In this document: piece after piece, positions 9,499 through 17,194 of the stretch
How positions within the stretch are numbered: position 1 is the stretch's first letter
Layout of the letters: each line of letters begins with the position of its first letter
Program-made: the position numbers and the translations under genes
Notes under the pieces: generated by a model
What the model was told of the DNA's origin: nothing
What the model saw: the letters and a program-made list of their open reading frames with translations, nothing else
Databases searched by the model: none
Source of the DNA: Rossellomorea sp. y25
GTDB taxonomy: Bacteria; Bacillota; Bacilli; Bacillales; Bacillaceae_B
Reading direction: 5' to 3'
Assembly: GCF_038049935.1 (NCBI RefSeq)
Contig: NZ_CP145886.1
Location: 4,517,501-4,581,500 of the forward strand
Length of the DNA: 64,000 bases

Positions 9499-9618
9499 CG
9501 GCTGGATTATTTGTGATTTCGGCCGGATTTTCATTGAAAACGGCTGGATTTATGACCATTCCCGCCGGATTTTCACGAAAAACGGCTGGATTATCGCCCA
9601 TTTCGGCTGGATTCACTA
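9499..9618. repeat. Six tandem 21-bp repeats in an intergenic region
   Basis: The core CGGCYGGATT recurs with its GGA at 9504, 9525, 9546, 9567, 9588 and 9609, an exact 21-bp period over six units; C and T alternate at the fifth position in units 1-5 (T,C,T,C,T,T). On the minus strand the array reads as heptapeptides beginning Asn-Pro-Ala and ends at a stop at 9495-9497, but there is only a GTG start without a ribosome binding site. The rest of the 9345-9743 gap shows no gene that I can support. Confidence 0.85.
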
Positions 9619-9743
9619 AGCTGCGCCTCGAAAAAAAGCAGAGAACACATTAAAACCACTTAAATCCTCATTCTTCATTGATAAAACAATAGAAATCATG
9701 GTGGAAAATCCATGAAATCAACGCAGCTCATCAAAAAAATTCT

Positions 9744-10100
9744 CTACCCTTCAACCAGCTCTATAATTTCCCCGTCAGGTCCAAAGAAAAAGACCACTTT
9801 CCAGCCATTTTCAAGTACAACTGGACCCTCAACAGGTACTAACCCGCTCTCCCTTAATAGAGCAATCTCCGTTTCCAGATCGATGACTGCCAAGGCTAAA
9901 TGAAGAAATGTCCGCTTCGAACCGTTATCCTCCCCAAGCTCTTCGATGAGCTCCAACCGACAATCGTTCTTTTTCATAAATAGTATCTTCTCACACCCCC
10001 ATTCGAAATACGTTTCCTCTTCAAACCCAAAGTAAGATTGATAGAACTCCTTCGACCGCCCTAAACTCTTTACATTCATTCCCATATGATGAATTCTCAT
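9744..10100 (-). CDS. VOC (glyoxalase/dioxygenase) superfamily protein
   Basis: 118 residues from ATG 10100; AAGGAG at 10108-10113 gives 7 nt spacing, whereas an upstream ATG at 10106 is too close. The chain shows the paired beta-alpha-beta-beta-beta modules of VOC proteins: IHHMGMNVKSLGRSKEFY at the start and GPDGEIIELVEG at the end, with His4/His5, a central Glu and the C-terminal Glu as likely metal ligands. The substrate is unknown; the resemblance to lactoylglutathione lyase is at fold level. It starts 11 bp after the stop of the QueA-like gene and may be the last gene of that operon. Confidence 0.75.
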   Translation of the reverse strand: MRIHHMGMNVKSLGRSKEFYQSYFGFEEETYFEWGCEKILFMKKNDCRLELIEELGEDNGSKRTFLHLALAVIDLETEIALLRESGLVPVEGPVVLENGWKVVFFFGPDGEIIELVEG

Positions 10101-10111
10101 AGCCATTCTCC

Positions 10112-11131
10112 TTACAAAATTACATTCATATCGCCAAACTCATGCCATTTATAGTTTTTTAACAGAGCAGTTTGATAGGCGTTCATTAATTTTTCCTCTG
10201 AAATAAAAGCCTTTAAGAGATCCAGATGACTCGCTTCCGGTTCATGGAGCCCCGTGATGAGGCCATCTACGAGTTGAAGGGGGGTATCCCCCGATATATA
10301 TAAGTTTGTTATCCCTTCAGAAGGCTTTAACTGTCCATATTGCGTCATGATGGTCTCAAGGGCACGAACGACTGTAGTGCCCACTGCAATGACCCGCTTC
10401 CCACTCTTTTTTGCCTTGAGGATTTGGTCCACTGTCCCTGAACCTACATGGTATTCTTCCGGATGATTTTTTGGTGTCGGCCAGCAATCATTTCCGTAAT
10501 AGCTCAAGCCTGCGTGAAGCTGTATGAACACGACCTCAATTCCCTTCTGCTTCAAGGATTGTATCAACTTCCAAGAAAATGCCCTTCCGGCAGATGTCAT
10601 TTCCACAGATCCAGGGACTGATCCATATACGGTTTGATAGCAATCAAGTGGCCAAGGACTATCAATATATTCATAACGGATCGGCTCTCCGTTTCTGTAA
10701 ATAAAATCAAAAAGCTCAACACCACTCCTGTTAAATTCCAATTGCACAAGTGGTTTTTCACTTCCCTCACCCACCATGTTTGCCCGGACTCCCTCTGAAA
10801 AACAAATCGGTTCCCCCGCTTGATGGAAGTCTCCTATGATAAGCGCATCCCAACAGTTATCATCTACTTTTCTGGATAAACGAACTTCGAACTGCCTGTT
10901 TCCTTGCTTCCCTTTGAGAGAGGCAGGAATGGTCCGGCTGTTGTTTAAAACCAGTACGTCCCCCCTATTTAAAAATTCGGGTAACTGCTTGAATTGGGTA
11001 TGATCACATTTACCGGTCTCCCGGTTCAACACCATCAGTTTTACTTCGTCTCGCTCGAATCCTTGAAGCTCAATGGGAGTCGATGCGTTTAAATGGGATG
11101 GGATATCAAAGGTCTTAGCCAGTTCATTCAT
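10112..11131 (-). CDS. QueA-like S-adenosylmethionine:tRNA ribosyltransferase-isomerase paralogue
   Basis: 339 residues from ATG 11131, matching the usual QueA length. QueA transfers and isomerises the ribose of SAM onto 7-aminomethyl-7-deazaguanine in tRNA. Family marks are LVLNNSRTIPASLKG (VLNDTRVI-like), PGSVEMTSAGRAF in place of the usual SVAAPTAGLHF, FIQLHAGLSYYG, and VGTTVVRALET. The differing central motif suggests a divergent paralogue rather than the housekeeping queA. The start overlaps the end of the upstream SDR gene, so the two are translationally coupled. The true substrate may differ from that of QueA. Confidence 0.75.
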   Translation of the reverse strand: MNELAKTFDIPSHLNASTPIELQGFERDEVKLMVLNRETGKCDHTQFKQLPEFLNRGDVLVLNNSRTIPASLKGKQGNRQFEVRLSRKVDDNCWDALIIGDFHQAGEPICFSEGVRANMVGEGSEKPLVQLEFNRSGVELFDFIYRNGEPIRYEYIDSPWPLDCYQTVYGSVPGSVEMTSAGRAFSWKLIQSLKQKGIEVVFIQLHAGLSYYGNDCWPTPKNHPEEYHVGSGTVDQILKAKKSGKRVIAVGTTVVRALETIMTQYGQLKPSEGITNLYISGDTPLQLVDGLITGLHEPEASHLDLLKAFISEEKLMNAYQTALLKNYKWHEFGDMNVIL

Positions 11132-11858
11132 TCTCCCCGCCTCGATTCCACTGAAATTCCAGTGCTTCAAATCGATTCCCGTTCTCATGTTCTGAAGCGT
11201 CGGAAGCAAGATATAAAAAGAGGTCAAGGTGATCATGAGGGTTCGCAAGGGGATAATCACATTCCGGGACAGCCTTGTCGTGCATGTCCGTATCCATTTC
11301 CCCTGGATCGACCATATTCACCCTTACCCCTGTATCACTGAGTTCGTCGGCCCATGTTTGAGTCAATCCTTCGACGGCAAATTTAGAAATTCCGTATGCC
11401 CCCCACTCAGCAAAGCCTGTTTTACCCGCTTCTGATGTTAAGTTTATGATTGATCCTTTACCCCGGCTGATCATTCCCGGCAGGACTCTTTTCGTTACTA
11501 AAAATGGGTTCAATGCATTGATTCTTAGCACCTCAAGGAATTCTTCTTCAGGATAATCAGCCAGAAGGCGGGGACCAGGTCCAAAGACAGATGCATTGTT
11601 AAAAAGAACATCGACTCTTCCCAATACTTCCTCCGTAACAGAAACAAAACGGTCTACATCCCTGGAATCAGAAACATCTGCTTCCAAGGCTACCACTTCT
11701 GCCCCTAACGCTATCAATTCTTTCTCCAACTCCCGAAGGGGTCCACTCGTTCGTGCACAGATCGCAAGCTTTGCTCCTTCCTTGGCACATTGTAGGGAAA
11801 GGGCCCTTCCCAACCCTTTTGAAGCTCCGGTTATCATGACTACTTTGCTTTTCAACAT
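11124..11858 (-). CDS. Short-chain dehydrogenase/reductase
   Basis: 244 residues from ATG 11858, with GGGGAA 6-11 nt upstream; an in-frame ATG 18 nt earlier lacks a good site. Classical SDR layout: GASKGLG cofactor motif near residue 11, NNAS at about 86, catalytic serine in INLTSEAG and Y-x-x-x-K in YGISK. The substrate is not evident. The last codons overlap the start of the QueA-like gene; this SDR plus QueA-paralogue pairing suggests a shared pathway, possibly on a deazaguanine or SAM-derived substrate (inference). Confidence 0.85.
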   Translation of the reverse strand: MLKSKVVMITGASKGLGRALSLQCAKEGAKLAICARTSGPLRELEKELIALGAEVVALEADVSDSRDVDRFVSVTEEVLGRVDVLFNNASVFGPGPRLLADYPEEEFLEVLRINALNPFLVTKRVLPGMISRGKGSIINLTSEAGKTGFAEWGAYGISKFAVEGLTQTWADELSDTGVRVNMVDPGEMDTDMHDKAVPECDYPLANPHDHLDLFLYLASDASEHENGNRFEALEFQWNRGGENE

Positions 11859-11998
11859 CTTTATTTCCCCTTTCATAACTCTTATTACTCACAGTTTATG
11901 AAAAATCTCCTTTCGACAAATCGTCTATAAGTGGTCATGGGGAATAGAAAATTAGATGTAGCAAGCTATCAGCCTTTTGATGTAGTTTCATAAAAACA

Positions 11999-12032
11999 CG
12001 AACATTAATACTAGAAATATGTTTTATATTCG
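11999..12032. promoter_or_regulatory. Possible PurR box upstream of folD
   Basis: CGAACATT (11999-12006) and, on the other strand, CGAATATA (12032-12025) face each other with 18 bp between, similar to the paired CCGAACAWT PurBoxes of Bacillus, though the flanks and second copy match poorly. B. subtilis folD is a known PurR target. It overlaps the folD promoter. Confidence 0.3.
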
Positions 12033-12041
12033 TGTTATAAT
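12033..12041 (+). promoter_or_regulatory. Extended -10 promoter of the folD leader
   Basis: TGTTATAAT is a perfect extended -10 element (TGN-TATAAT). Transcription from it would start near 12048, immediately before the riboswitch aptamer, while no good -35 is visible. Confidence 0.55.
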
Positions 12042-12055
12042 CAAATTGAAAATAA

Positions 12056-12149
12056 ATAGAGCAGTGACTGGCGAAAATGTGGAATCAACCACAAGGGAGC
12101 TGCGAATCTTATAAATCATGAGCCATTAGCCGTTCGCCTGGGCAGAAGG
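12056..12149 (+). promoter_or_regulatory. ZTP (pfl) riboswitch aptamer
   Basis: The leader contains the conserved blocks of the pfl/ZTP RNA in order: GTGACTGGCG (12064-12073), a GTGG/CCAC hairpin (12079-12092), AGGGAGC (12094-12100), the P1 closing pair GCAG (12061-12064)/CTGC (12100-12103), and the 3' pseudoknot domain GCCGTTCGCCTGGGCA (12128-12143). The class binds ZTP/ZMP, signalling low 10-formyl-tetrahydrofolate, and commonly precedes folate one-carbon genes, here folD. A terminator hairpin follows directly. Confidence 0.9.
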
Positions 12150-12174
12150 TAAGGGGATACCCTTGTCTTCTTTT
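12144..12174 (+). terminator. Riboswitch expression-platform terminator
   Basis: AGAAGGTAAGGG (12144-12155) pairs with CCCTTGTCTTCT (12160-12171) through two G-U wobbles around a 4-nt loop, followed by TTT. Its 5' strand begins right after the aptamer's last conserved block, so ligand binding would compete with terminator formation and turn folD on. Confidence 0.8.
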
Positions 12175-12196
12175 ACTATAATCAGGAGGGATTGCA

Positions 12197-13051
12197 GTGG
12201 AACCACTAGTATTAGACGGGAAACTTGTTGCATCTGAGGTAAAGGAAAGCCTAAAGTCGAGAGTCGCTGTATTAAAGGAGAATGGTACTACCCCATGCCT
12301 TGCCACGGTGCTTGTTGGAGACGATCCATCTTCTGCTACGTATGTGAAGATGAAGGGCAATGCGTGCGCGAAGATCGGAATGGAATCAAGAAGGATTCAT
12401 CTTCCTAAGGAAACGACAACAACTGAATTGTTGGACGTGATCCGGGAGCTTAATCAAGATTCTTCCGTTCATGGCATTCTCTTGCAGCACCCTGTTCCTC
12501 ACCATATTGATGAACGTGCTGCTTTTGAAGCAATCTCCATTGAGAAAGATGTTGATGGAGTCACAAGCCTCGGGTTCGGTCAAAACTCTCTTGGGTTTGG
12601 TGAATATCCATCTTGCACACCTGCCGCGATCATGAGCATCATCGATTACTACGGTGTATCCCTTGAAGGTAAACACGCTGTCGTAGTAGGAAGAAGTCCG
12701 ATTCTAGGAAAGCCTGTATCCATGATGCTGTTGAATCGAAACGCAACGGTGACGACCTGTCATTCGTATACAGAGAATCTGCCTGACATTCTCGCTACTG
12801 CAGATATCGTGGTGGCAGCAGTCGGTAAACCTAACTTCATTCAAGGGGATTGGTTAAAAGAAGGTGCTGTCGTTCTTGATGCAGGCTATAACAAAGGGAA
12901 CGTCGGAGACATCGATTACGACGCATGCTATGAAAAAGCGAGCGCGATTACCCCTGTACCAGGTGGAGTTGGCCCGGTGACCATCTCCATGCTATTAAAA
13001 CAAACCGTTGATTCTGCTGAGAAATATGGTTCGGTCCTACAAAATTCATAA
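12197..13051 (+). CDS. folD: Bifunctional methylenetetrahydrofolate dehydrogenase / methenyltetrahydrofolate cyclohydrolase
   Basis: 284 residues; interconverts 5,10-methylene-THF and 10-formyl-THF with NADP. The catalytic Y-x-x-x-K motif is Y49/K53 in TYVKMKG, with QHPVPHHI at about 95 and the nucleotide-binding VVVGRSPILGKPV near residue 160, PGGVGPVT near the C terminus. The start is GTG 12197 with an AGGAGG site 8 nt upstream. Expression is expected to be controlled by the ZTP riboswitch in its leader and ends at a terminator at 13064. It is monocistronic here, unlike the nusB-folD arrangement of B. subtilis. Confidence 0.95.
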   Translation: MEPLVLDGKLVASEVKESLKSRVAVLKENGTTPCLATVLVGDDPSSATYVKMKGNACAKIGMESRRIHLPKETTTTELLDVIRELNQDSSVHGILLQHPVPHHIDERAAFEAISIEKDVDGVTSLGFGQNSLGFGEYPSCTPAAIMSIIDYYGVSLEGKHAVVVGRSPILGKPVSMMLLNRNATVTTCHSYTENLPDILATADIVVAAVGKPNFIQGDWLKEGAVVLDAGYNKGNVGDIDYDACYEKASAITPVPGGVGPVTISMLLKQTVDSAEKYGSVLQNS

Positions 13052-13063
13052 TCCTTAAATTTC

Positions 13064-13102
13064 AAGAGACTGACTCGTTTAGGAGAGCCAGTCTCTTTTT
13101 TT
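13064..13102 (+). terminator. folD terminator
   Basis: AGAGACTG and CAGTCTCT pair with additional CTC/GAG pairing inside, followed by seven T residues. Confidence 0.85.
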
Positions 13103-13174
13103 GCTATTTCGGACTTATTTTTTCTACATTTCAGGAAAGAATGGTAAGGAATAGAAAGATAAAGGAGCGTTCAT

Positions 13175-14716
13175 ATGGACACACATCATCAAAATGCTTT
13201 TTCCGAAACACCGGAACCCTATTGGAGGGAAACGGCTAAACTCCCCTTATTTAAAAAGCTTGATAAAAACATAAAAGTGGACGTAACCGTGGTTGGCGGA
13301 GGGATTGCAGGTATCACCACTGCCTATCTGTTAGCTAAAGGCGGGAAAAAAGTGGCTCTCATTGAGGCTGACCACTTATTGAACGGGACAACGGGGCATA
13401 CAACGGCTAAGATTTCGGCACAACACGGATTGATTTATGATGAACTCATCCAGCATTTTGGAGTAGAGTTTGCAAAGAAATACTACCTGTCTCAGACAAA
13501 GGCTCTTCAGTTTATTAAAGATACGATTTCCAGCGAAAAGATAGATTGTCATTTTACAGAAGAGGACTCGTATGTTTACGCGACTACTGATCAATATGCC
13601 ACAAAAATCGAGAAGGAGTACGAGGCGTATCAGAAGTTAGAGATTCAGGGAGAGCTCATTGAAAAACTCCCGATCGATTTATCCATTAAAAACGCAGTCG
13701 TAATGAAAGAACAGGCACAGTTTCACCCTTTAAAGTATCTAAAAGCCTTGATTGATTCTTATACGGGACTTGGCGGTCAAATATTTGAAGGAACACCCGC
13801 TAAAACCATTAACGAAGGAGACTCCACACAAGTGGTGACGGATGATGGATATCACCTGGATAGCGAGCATGTAGTCATCTGCTCTCACTTTCCTTTTTAT
13901 GATGGCATGGGCTTCTATTTCACAAAAATGTATGCCGAACGCTCGTACATCCTTGGAGTGAAAGCGAAAAAGGATTACCCGGGAGGCATGTACTTAAGCG
14001 CAGAAGACCCTACCCGTTCCCTCCGTTCTGAAGACGATGAAAATGGGGAAAAGCTTATATTAATCGGTGGGGATAATCATAAAACGGGACAAGGTAAAGA
14101 TACATTGGAGCATTACAATGCACTGAAGGAGTTCGGAGAGGAAGTCCTTGGAGTAGAAGAGGTACGTTACAGATGGTCTGCTCAAGATCTCATTACACTA
14201 GATAAAGTACCCTACATCGGTAAGTTAACGGAAAAACATCCATCCATTTTCGTAGCGACGGGTTTTAAAAAATGGGGAATGACATCCGGTTCTCTAGCGG
14301 GGCAGATCCTATCTGATCAGATTTTAGGAAATCATCATATTTATGCTGATGTGTACACTCCTTCACGATTTGTTGCCGACCCTAGCATTAAGCATTTCTT
14401 TAAAGAGAATATAAATGTGGCTGGACAACTTATTAAAGGAAAGCTGCAAATCCCAACTAAAAAGGTACAGGAGCTACAAAAAGGCGAGGGCGATGTCGTG
14501 AACCTGAACGGGCGACGCTGTGGTGGATACCGGGATGAAACAGGAAAGCTGCACGTCGTAGACACTACGTGCACCCATCTCGGCTGTGAAACCGAATGGA
14601 ACCACGGTGACCACACATGGGACTGTCCTTGTCACGGATCCCGTTTCTCCATTGATGGGGATGTGATTGAAGGCCCTGCGAAGAAACCTCTCACCAGGTT
14701 TGAAGTGACCGATTGA
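13175..14716 (+). CDS. FAD-dependent oxidoreductase with C-terminal Rieske [2Fe-2S] domain (YhfW-like)
   Basis: 513 residues in two domains. The N-terminal DAO-type FAD domain starts with VVGGGIAGITTAYLLAKGG (about residues 37-55). The C-terminal Rieske domain carries CTHLGCE and CPCHGSRF, giving the Cys-x-His and Cys-x-x-His ligand pairs of a 2Fe-2S cluster. This architecture and length match B. subtilis YhfW, whose substrate is unknown. ATG 13175 has an AAAGGAG site. It is monocistronic, between the folD terminator and a small spore-type gene. Confidence 0.85.
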   Translation: MDTHHQNAFSETPEPYWRETAKLPLFKKLDKNIKVDVTVVGGGIAGITTAYLLAKGGKKVALIEADHLLNGTTGHTTAKISAQHGLIYDELIQHFGVEFAKKYYLSQTKALQFIKDTISSEKIDCHFTEEDSYVYATTDQYATKIEKEYEAYQKLEIQGELIEKLPIDLSIKNAVVMKEQAQFHPLKYLKALIDSYTGLGGQIFEGTPAKTINEGDSTQVVTDDGYHLDSEHVVICSHFPFYDGMGFYFTKMYAERSYILGVKAKKDYPGGMYLSAEDPTRSLRSEDDENGEKLILIGGDNHKTGQGKDTLEHYNALKEFGEEVLGVEEVRYRWSAQDLITLDKVPYIGKLTEKHPSIFVATGFKKWGMTSGSLAGQILSDQILGNHHIYADVYTPSRFVADPSIKHFFKENINVAGQLIKGKLQIPTKKVQELQKGEGDVVNLNGRRCGGYRDETGKLHVVDTTCTHLGCETEWNHGDHTWDCPCHGSRFSIDGDVIEGPAKKPLTRFEVTD

Positions 14717-14818
14717 GGGACGGACCTCTGGAAGGAAGCTTCCGATTATTGTCGAATATAGCCTGGGAAATAAACCGGATTTCCAAAGTATTTGACATAT
14801 TTTGTCGTATCTCACAGA

Positions 14819-14848
14819 AGAATATTTCCTCGATTATGTCTCAAACTA
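14819..14848 (+). promoter_or_regulatory. Possible sigma-G-type promoter
   Basis: AGAATA and CAAACTA separated by 17 nt resemble the forespore sigma-G elements (GMATR and CATNNTA). The small basic protein encoded 37 nt downstream looks spore-type, which makes this reading worth noting, but the -10 match is imperfect. Confidence 0.3.
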
Positions 14849-14884
14849 TAAAGGCTTGAGTTACTATTTGGGGAGGGATTCTGA

Positions 14885-15016
14885 ATGGGACGTACTAAAA
14901 AAGGTAACCGTAATGCTCAAAGTAATACGAATGCTAAACAAAATCGAACAAGTTCTGAATTAGTGGAGTTTACAACCGGTCAAGCGAATACGAAGAAAAA
15001 CCGACCACAAGACTAG
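14885..15016 (+). CDS. Small basic Asn/Gln/Lys-rich protein, possibly a minor spore protein
   Basis: 43 residues beginning MGRTKKGNRNAQSNTNAK and ending KKNRPQD. ATG 14885 is preceded by GGGGAGGGA. The composition (Lys, Arg, Asn, Gln, Thr; almost no hydrophobics apart from a short LVEF patch) resembles minor small acid-soluble spore proteins, but no specific Ssp family is recognised. A strong terminator follows the stop codon and a sigma-G-like promoter precedes the gene, so it is a self-contained transcription unit. Confidence 0.6.
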   Translation: MGRTKKGNRNAQSNTNAKQNRTSSELVEFTTGQANTKKNRPQD

Positions 15017-15034
15017 TAACGACTAGCTGATTGA

Positions 15035-15080
15035 AGAATAACCGGCAGTACCGCTGCGTCAGGTTATTCTTTTCTTTTTT
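15035..15080 (+). terminator. Terminator after the small basic protein gene
   Basis: AGAATAACC (15035-15043) and GGTTATTCT (15062-15070) pair, followed by TTTCTTTTTT. Confidence 0.85.
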
Positions 15081-15162
15081 CTCCTGGTCCGTTCATCTTT
15101 TCGTAGAGGAATCTCACTGCCGACCTCGAATACGTTATAGAGAAATTGATTAGGAGGAATAG

Positions 15163-15687
15163 ATGATGCAAGAACAAATGTTATTTCAACAAATGGAATT
15201 CATTCGGCTTCGCACACTGGCTGCTCTTGATGCGACAACGGAACAGCAGGCGGATGAAATGCCTCCAGGATTCAGAAATTCTATCCGATGGAATTTAGGA
15301 CATATCCTGCTGTCTCAGGAAAACCTGTTATTCTCCTTTGTAGGGGAAAACGACCGTAAAACACTTCCACCTGAATATGGGGAGTTATTTGGCTTTCATA
15401 CAAGCCCTTCCACTTGGAATGCGCTCACACCCCCTACACTGAAGGAACTTCGTGAGAAACTGGAGGCACAACCGCAAAGGATGAAAGAAGCGTTTTCCGG
15501 TCGTTTGGATGAAACAGGAGAGAAGCCGTTTGTCCTTGGTGAACATACTACGTTTACCACTTTGGGTGAAGTTCTTTCCTTTGCTAACTGGCATGAAGGC
15601 TTACATCAAGGAGCCATAACGTCTATTAAGCGTGTACAAGGAATTGAAAATCTTTGGGAAAAAGTTGAAGAGAAGATAGAAAGATAA
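15163..15687 (+). CDS. DinB-family protein
   Basis: 174 residues, four-helix-bundle DinB/YfiT-type fold. The three-histidine metal site is suggested by His in RWNLGHILLSQENLL (about residue 45) and the pair in NWHEGLHQGAI near the C terminus. Family members include DNA-damage-induced proteins and bacillithiol or mycothiol S-transferases; the actual reaction here cannot be told. ATG 15163 (or 15166) follows AGGAGG. It shares a bidirectional terminator with the convergent msrAB gene. Confidence 0.85.
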   Translation: MMQEQMLFQQMEFIRLRTLAALDATTEQQADEMPPGFRNSIRWNLGHILLSQENLLFSFVGENDRKTLPPEYGELFGFHTSPSTWNALTPPTLKELREKLEAQPQRMKEAFSGRLDETGEKPFVLGEHTTFTTLGEVLSFANWHEGLHQGAITSIKRVQGIENLWEKVEEKIER

Positions 15688-15727
15688 AAAGACATGGCGG
15701 CTTTTGTGCTGCCATGTCTTTTTATCT
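15682..15727. terminator. Bidirectional terminator between dinB-like gene and msrAB
   Basis: AGATAAAAAGACATGGC (from 15682) and GCCATGTCTTTTTATCT (15711-15727) are perfect complements, with A/T tracts on both sides; it overlaps both gene ends. Confidence 0.85.
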
Positions 15728-16666
15728 GCCTTTAAACAAAATTAAAAAATCCCCATACCCTTCTTCTTCTAATTTCCCTTTAGGAATAAATCGTAAAGAA
15801 GCAGAATTGATGCAATACCGAAGACCTTTAGGACCGGGTCCATCTGTGAACACATGCCCGAGATGAGAATCGGCTTCCCTGCTTCTTACCTCGATTCTTG
15901 TAGAACGATGAGAGAGATCATATTGTTCTTTGACGCTTGCATCCATGACAGGCTTTGTAAAACTTGGCCAGCCGCACCCACTATCATACTGGTCTTTTGA
16001 GGTGAATAAAGGCTCACCTGAAACGATATCCACGTAGATCCCTTCCTCTTTATTATCCCAATACTCATTTTCGAAAGGAGGCTCTGTTCCATTTTCCTGT
16101 GTAACGAAGTATTGCATTTCCGTCAGATGTTCTTTTAAATGGGATCGATCTTTTGGCCAATATTTGTTCAAGAAATCCTCTCGTCCGGATCCACGCTTAT
16201 AAAGTGCATAGCGAAAGGCATTTCTCTTATAGAAATCCTGATGATAAGCTTCTGCAGGATAAAACTCACGTGCGGGGAGAATCTGTGTCACAACAGTCTC
16301 CTTAAATACTCCACTCTGCTCCAGCTCTCGTTTTGACTCCTCGGCCAGCATTTTTTGATTGTGGTTATGATGAAAAATGGCTGTACGGTAGGAGTCACCC
16401 CGATCATTGAACTGCCCTTCTGAATCAGTAGGGTCAATTTGTTTCCAATAAAGATCGAGCAGTTTCTCATAAGGGAACCGATCAGGGTCGAATGTAATTT
16501 GGACGGCTTCATAATGTCCTGTCCCTCCTGACGTCACATCTTTATAAGTTGGATTGGCCATATCACCCCCTGTATAACCGGATACAACACTTTCAATTCC
16601 TTCCTGCTCATCAAAGGGTTCCACCATACACCAAAAACATCCTCCAGCAAAGGTTGCTTTCTCCAT
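15722..16666 (-). CDS. msrAB: Bifunctional peptide methionine sulfoxide reductase MsrA/MsrB
   Basis: 314 residues: an N-terminal MsrA domain with GGCFWC (nucleophile C10) and a C-terminal MsrB domain (from about residue 170) with CGWPSFTKP and the catalytic [11 protein letters not shown]. It reduces both S- and R-methionine sulfoxides in oxidised proteins. The MsrB zinc CxxC pairs are absent, which is common in fused forms. ATG 16666 has an AAAGGAG site. B. subtilis encodes these as two genes, so the fusion is a lineage difference. A parS-like palindrome lies 14 bp upstream of the start. Confidence 0.93.
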   Translation of the reverse strand: MEKATFAGGCFWCMVEPFDEQEGIESVVSGYTGGDMANPTYKDVTSGGTGHYEAVQITFDPDRFPYEKLLDLYWKQIDPTDSEGQFNDRGDSYRTAIFHHNHNQKMLAEESKRELEQSGVFKETVVTQILPAREFYPAEAYHQDFYKRNAFRYALYKRGSGREDFLNKYWPKDRSHLKEHLTEMQYFVTQENGTEPPFENEYWDNKEEGIYVDIVSGEPLFTSKDQYDSGCGWPSFTKPVMDASVKEQYDLSHRSTRIEVRSREADSHLGHVFTDGPGPKGLRYCINSASLRFIPKGKLEEEGYGDFLILFKGR

Positions 16667-16680
16667 TTCAACGCTCCTTT

Positions 16681-16696
16681 CGTTTCACGTGAAACA
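16681..16696. promoter_or_regulatory. parS-like site (Spo0J/ParB binding)
   Basis: CGTTTCACGTGAAACA matches 15 of 16 bases of the B. subtilis parS consensus TGTTNCACGTGAAACA and contains the perfect 14-bp palindrome GTTTCACGTGAAAC. Such sites mark the origin-proximal part of Bacillus chromosomes. Confidence 0.65.
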
Positions 16697-16724
16697 TTTA
16701 ATGACCCTTCGTTCTCACACAAAC

Positions 16725-17054
16725 TCATCCTTCAAAATAAAGATGATAATGATGTTGACACCCCGGATTAAAAGAGGCTCGACAATGGGGACATACCGAT
16801 TGGCAGTTCATATACTGTAAAATCGTTAACTCACTTTTGCACTCGCCACAAAGTACCGCCTTGGCATTCCATTCATCCTTCCCCCATCGGACAGGTTCAT
16901 GATCTGCCATTTCATCATGACATGTATGACAAGGGTAATAGGCGTTACAGCATTTAAATTTAATGGCGATGATATCCTTCCTTGTTCGGTAATGTTTACA
17001 CTTTGTATTCGAATCCACTTCCACACCGGTCACCTTTATCAGCTTTTCAGTCAT
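16725..17054 (-). CDS. CHY-type zinc finger protein
   Basis: 109 residues from ATG 17054, chosen because GGGGAGG at 17061-17067 leaves 6 nt of spacing; an ATG directly after that site (17060) is too close. The chain carries the zf-CHY cysteine and histidine series: CKHY, CCNAYYPCHTCHDE, CGECKSEL, CPHCRASFNPGCQHHYHLYF. The family binds several zinc ions; in yeast Hot13 it serves mitochondrial Tim assembly, but the bacterial role is unknown. Its neighbours give no functional clue. Confidence 0.85.
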   Translation of the reverse strand: MTEKLIKVTGVEVDSNTKCKHYRTRKDIIAIKFKCCNAYYPCHTCHDEMADHEPVRWGKDEWNAKAVLCGECKSELTILQYMNCQSVCPHCRASFNPGCQHHYHLYFEG

Positions 17055-17194
17055 AATCATCCTCCCCTTATGCAGTAAATTTCGATATACATAGTCACTA
17101 TTCCTACTAAAACCGTAAACTACTAGCTTCATTCTAGCCTAATTATCTATCTGTACTATACAATGAATAATAAAAGAAAGGGAGGGGAAGATTC

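Noticed and set aside
9499..9618. CRISPR array or a heptapeptide-repeat protein gene
   Set aside because: A 21-bp period is too short for CRISPR; the peptide frame has only a GTG without a Shine-Dalgarno and stops directly after the repeats.
12109..12360. Minus-strand frame across the riboswitch and folD start
   Set aside because: Antisense shadow of a structured RNA and a conserved gene.
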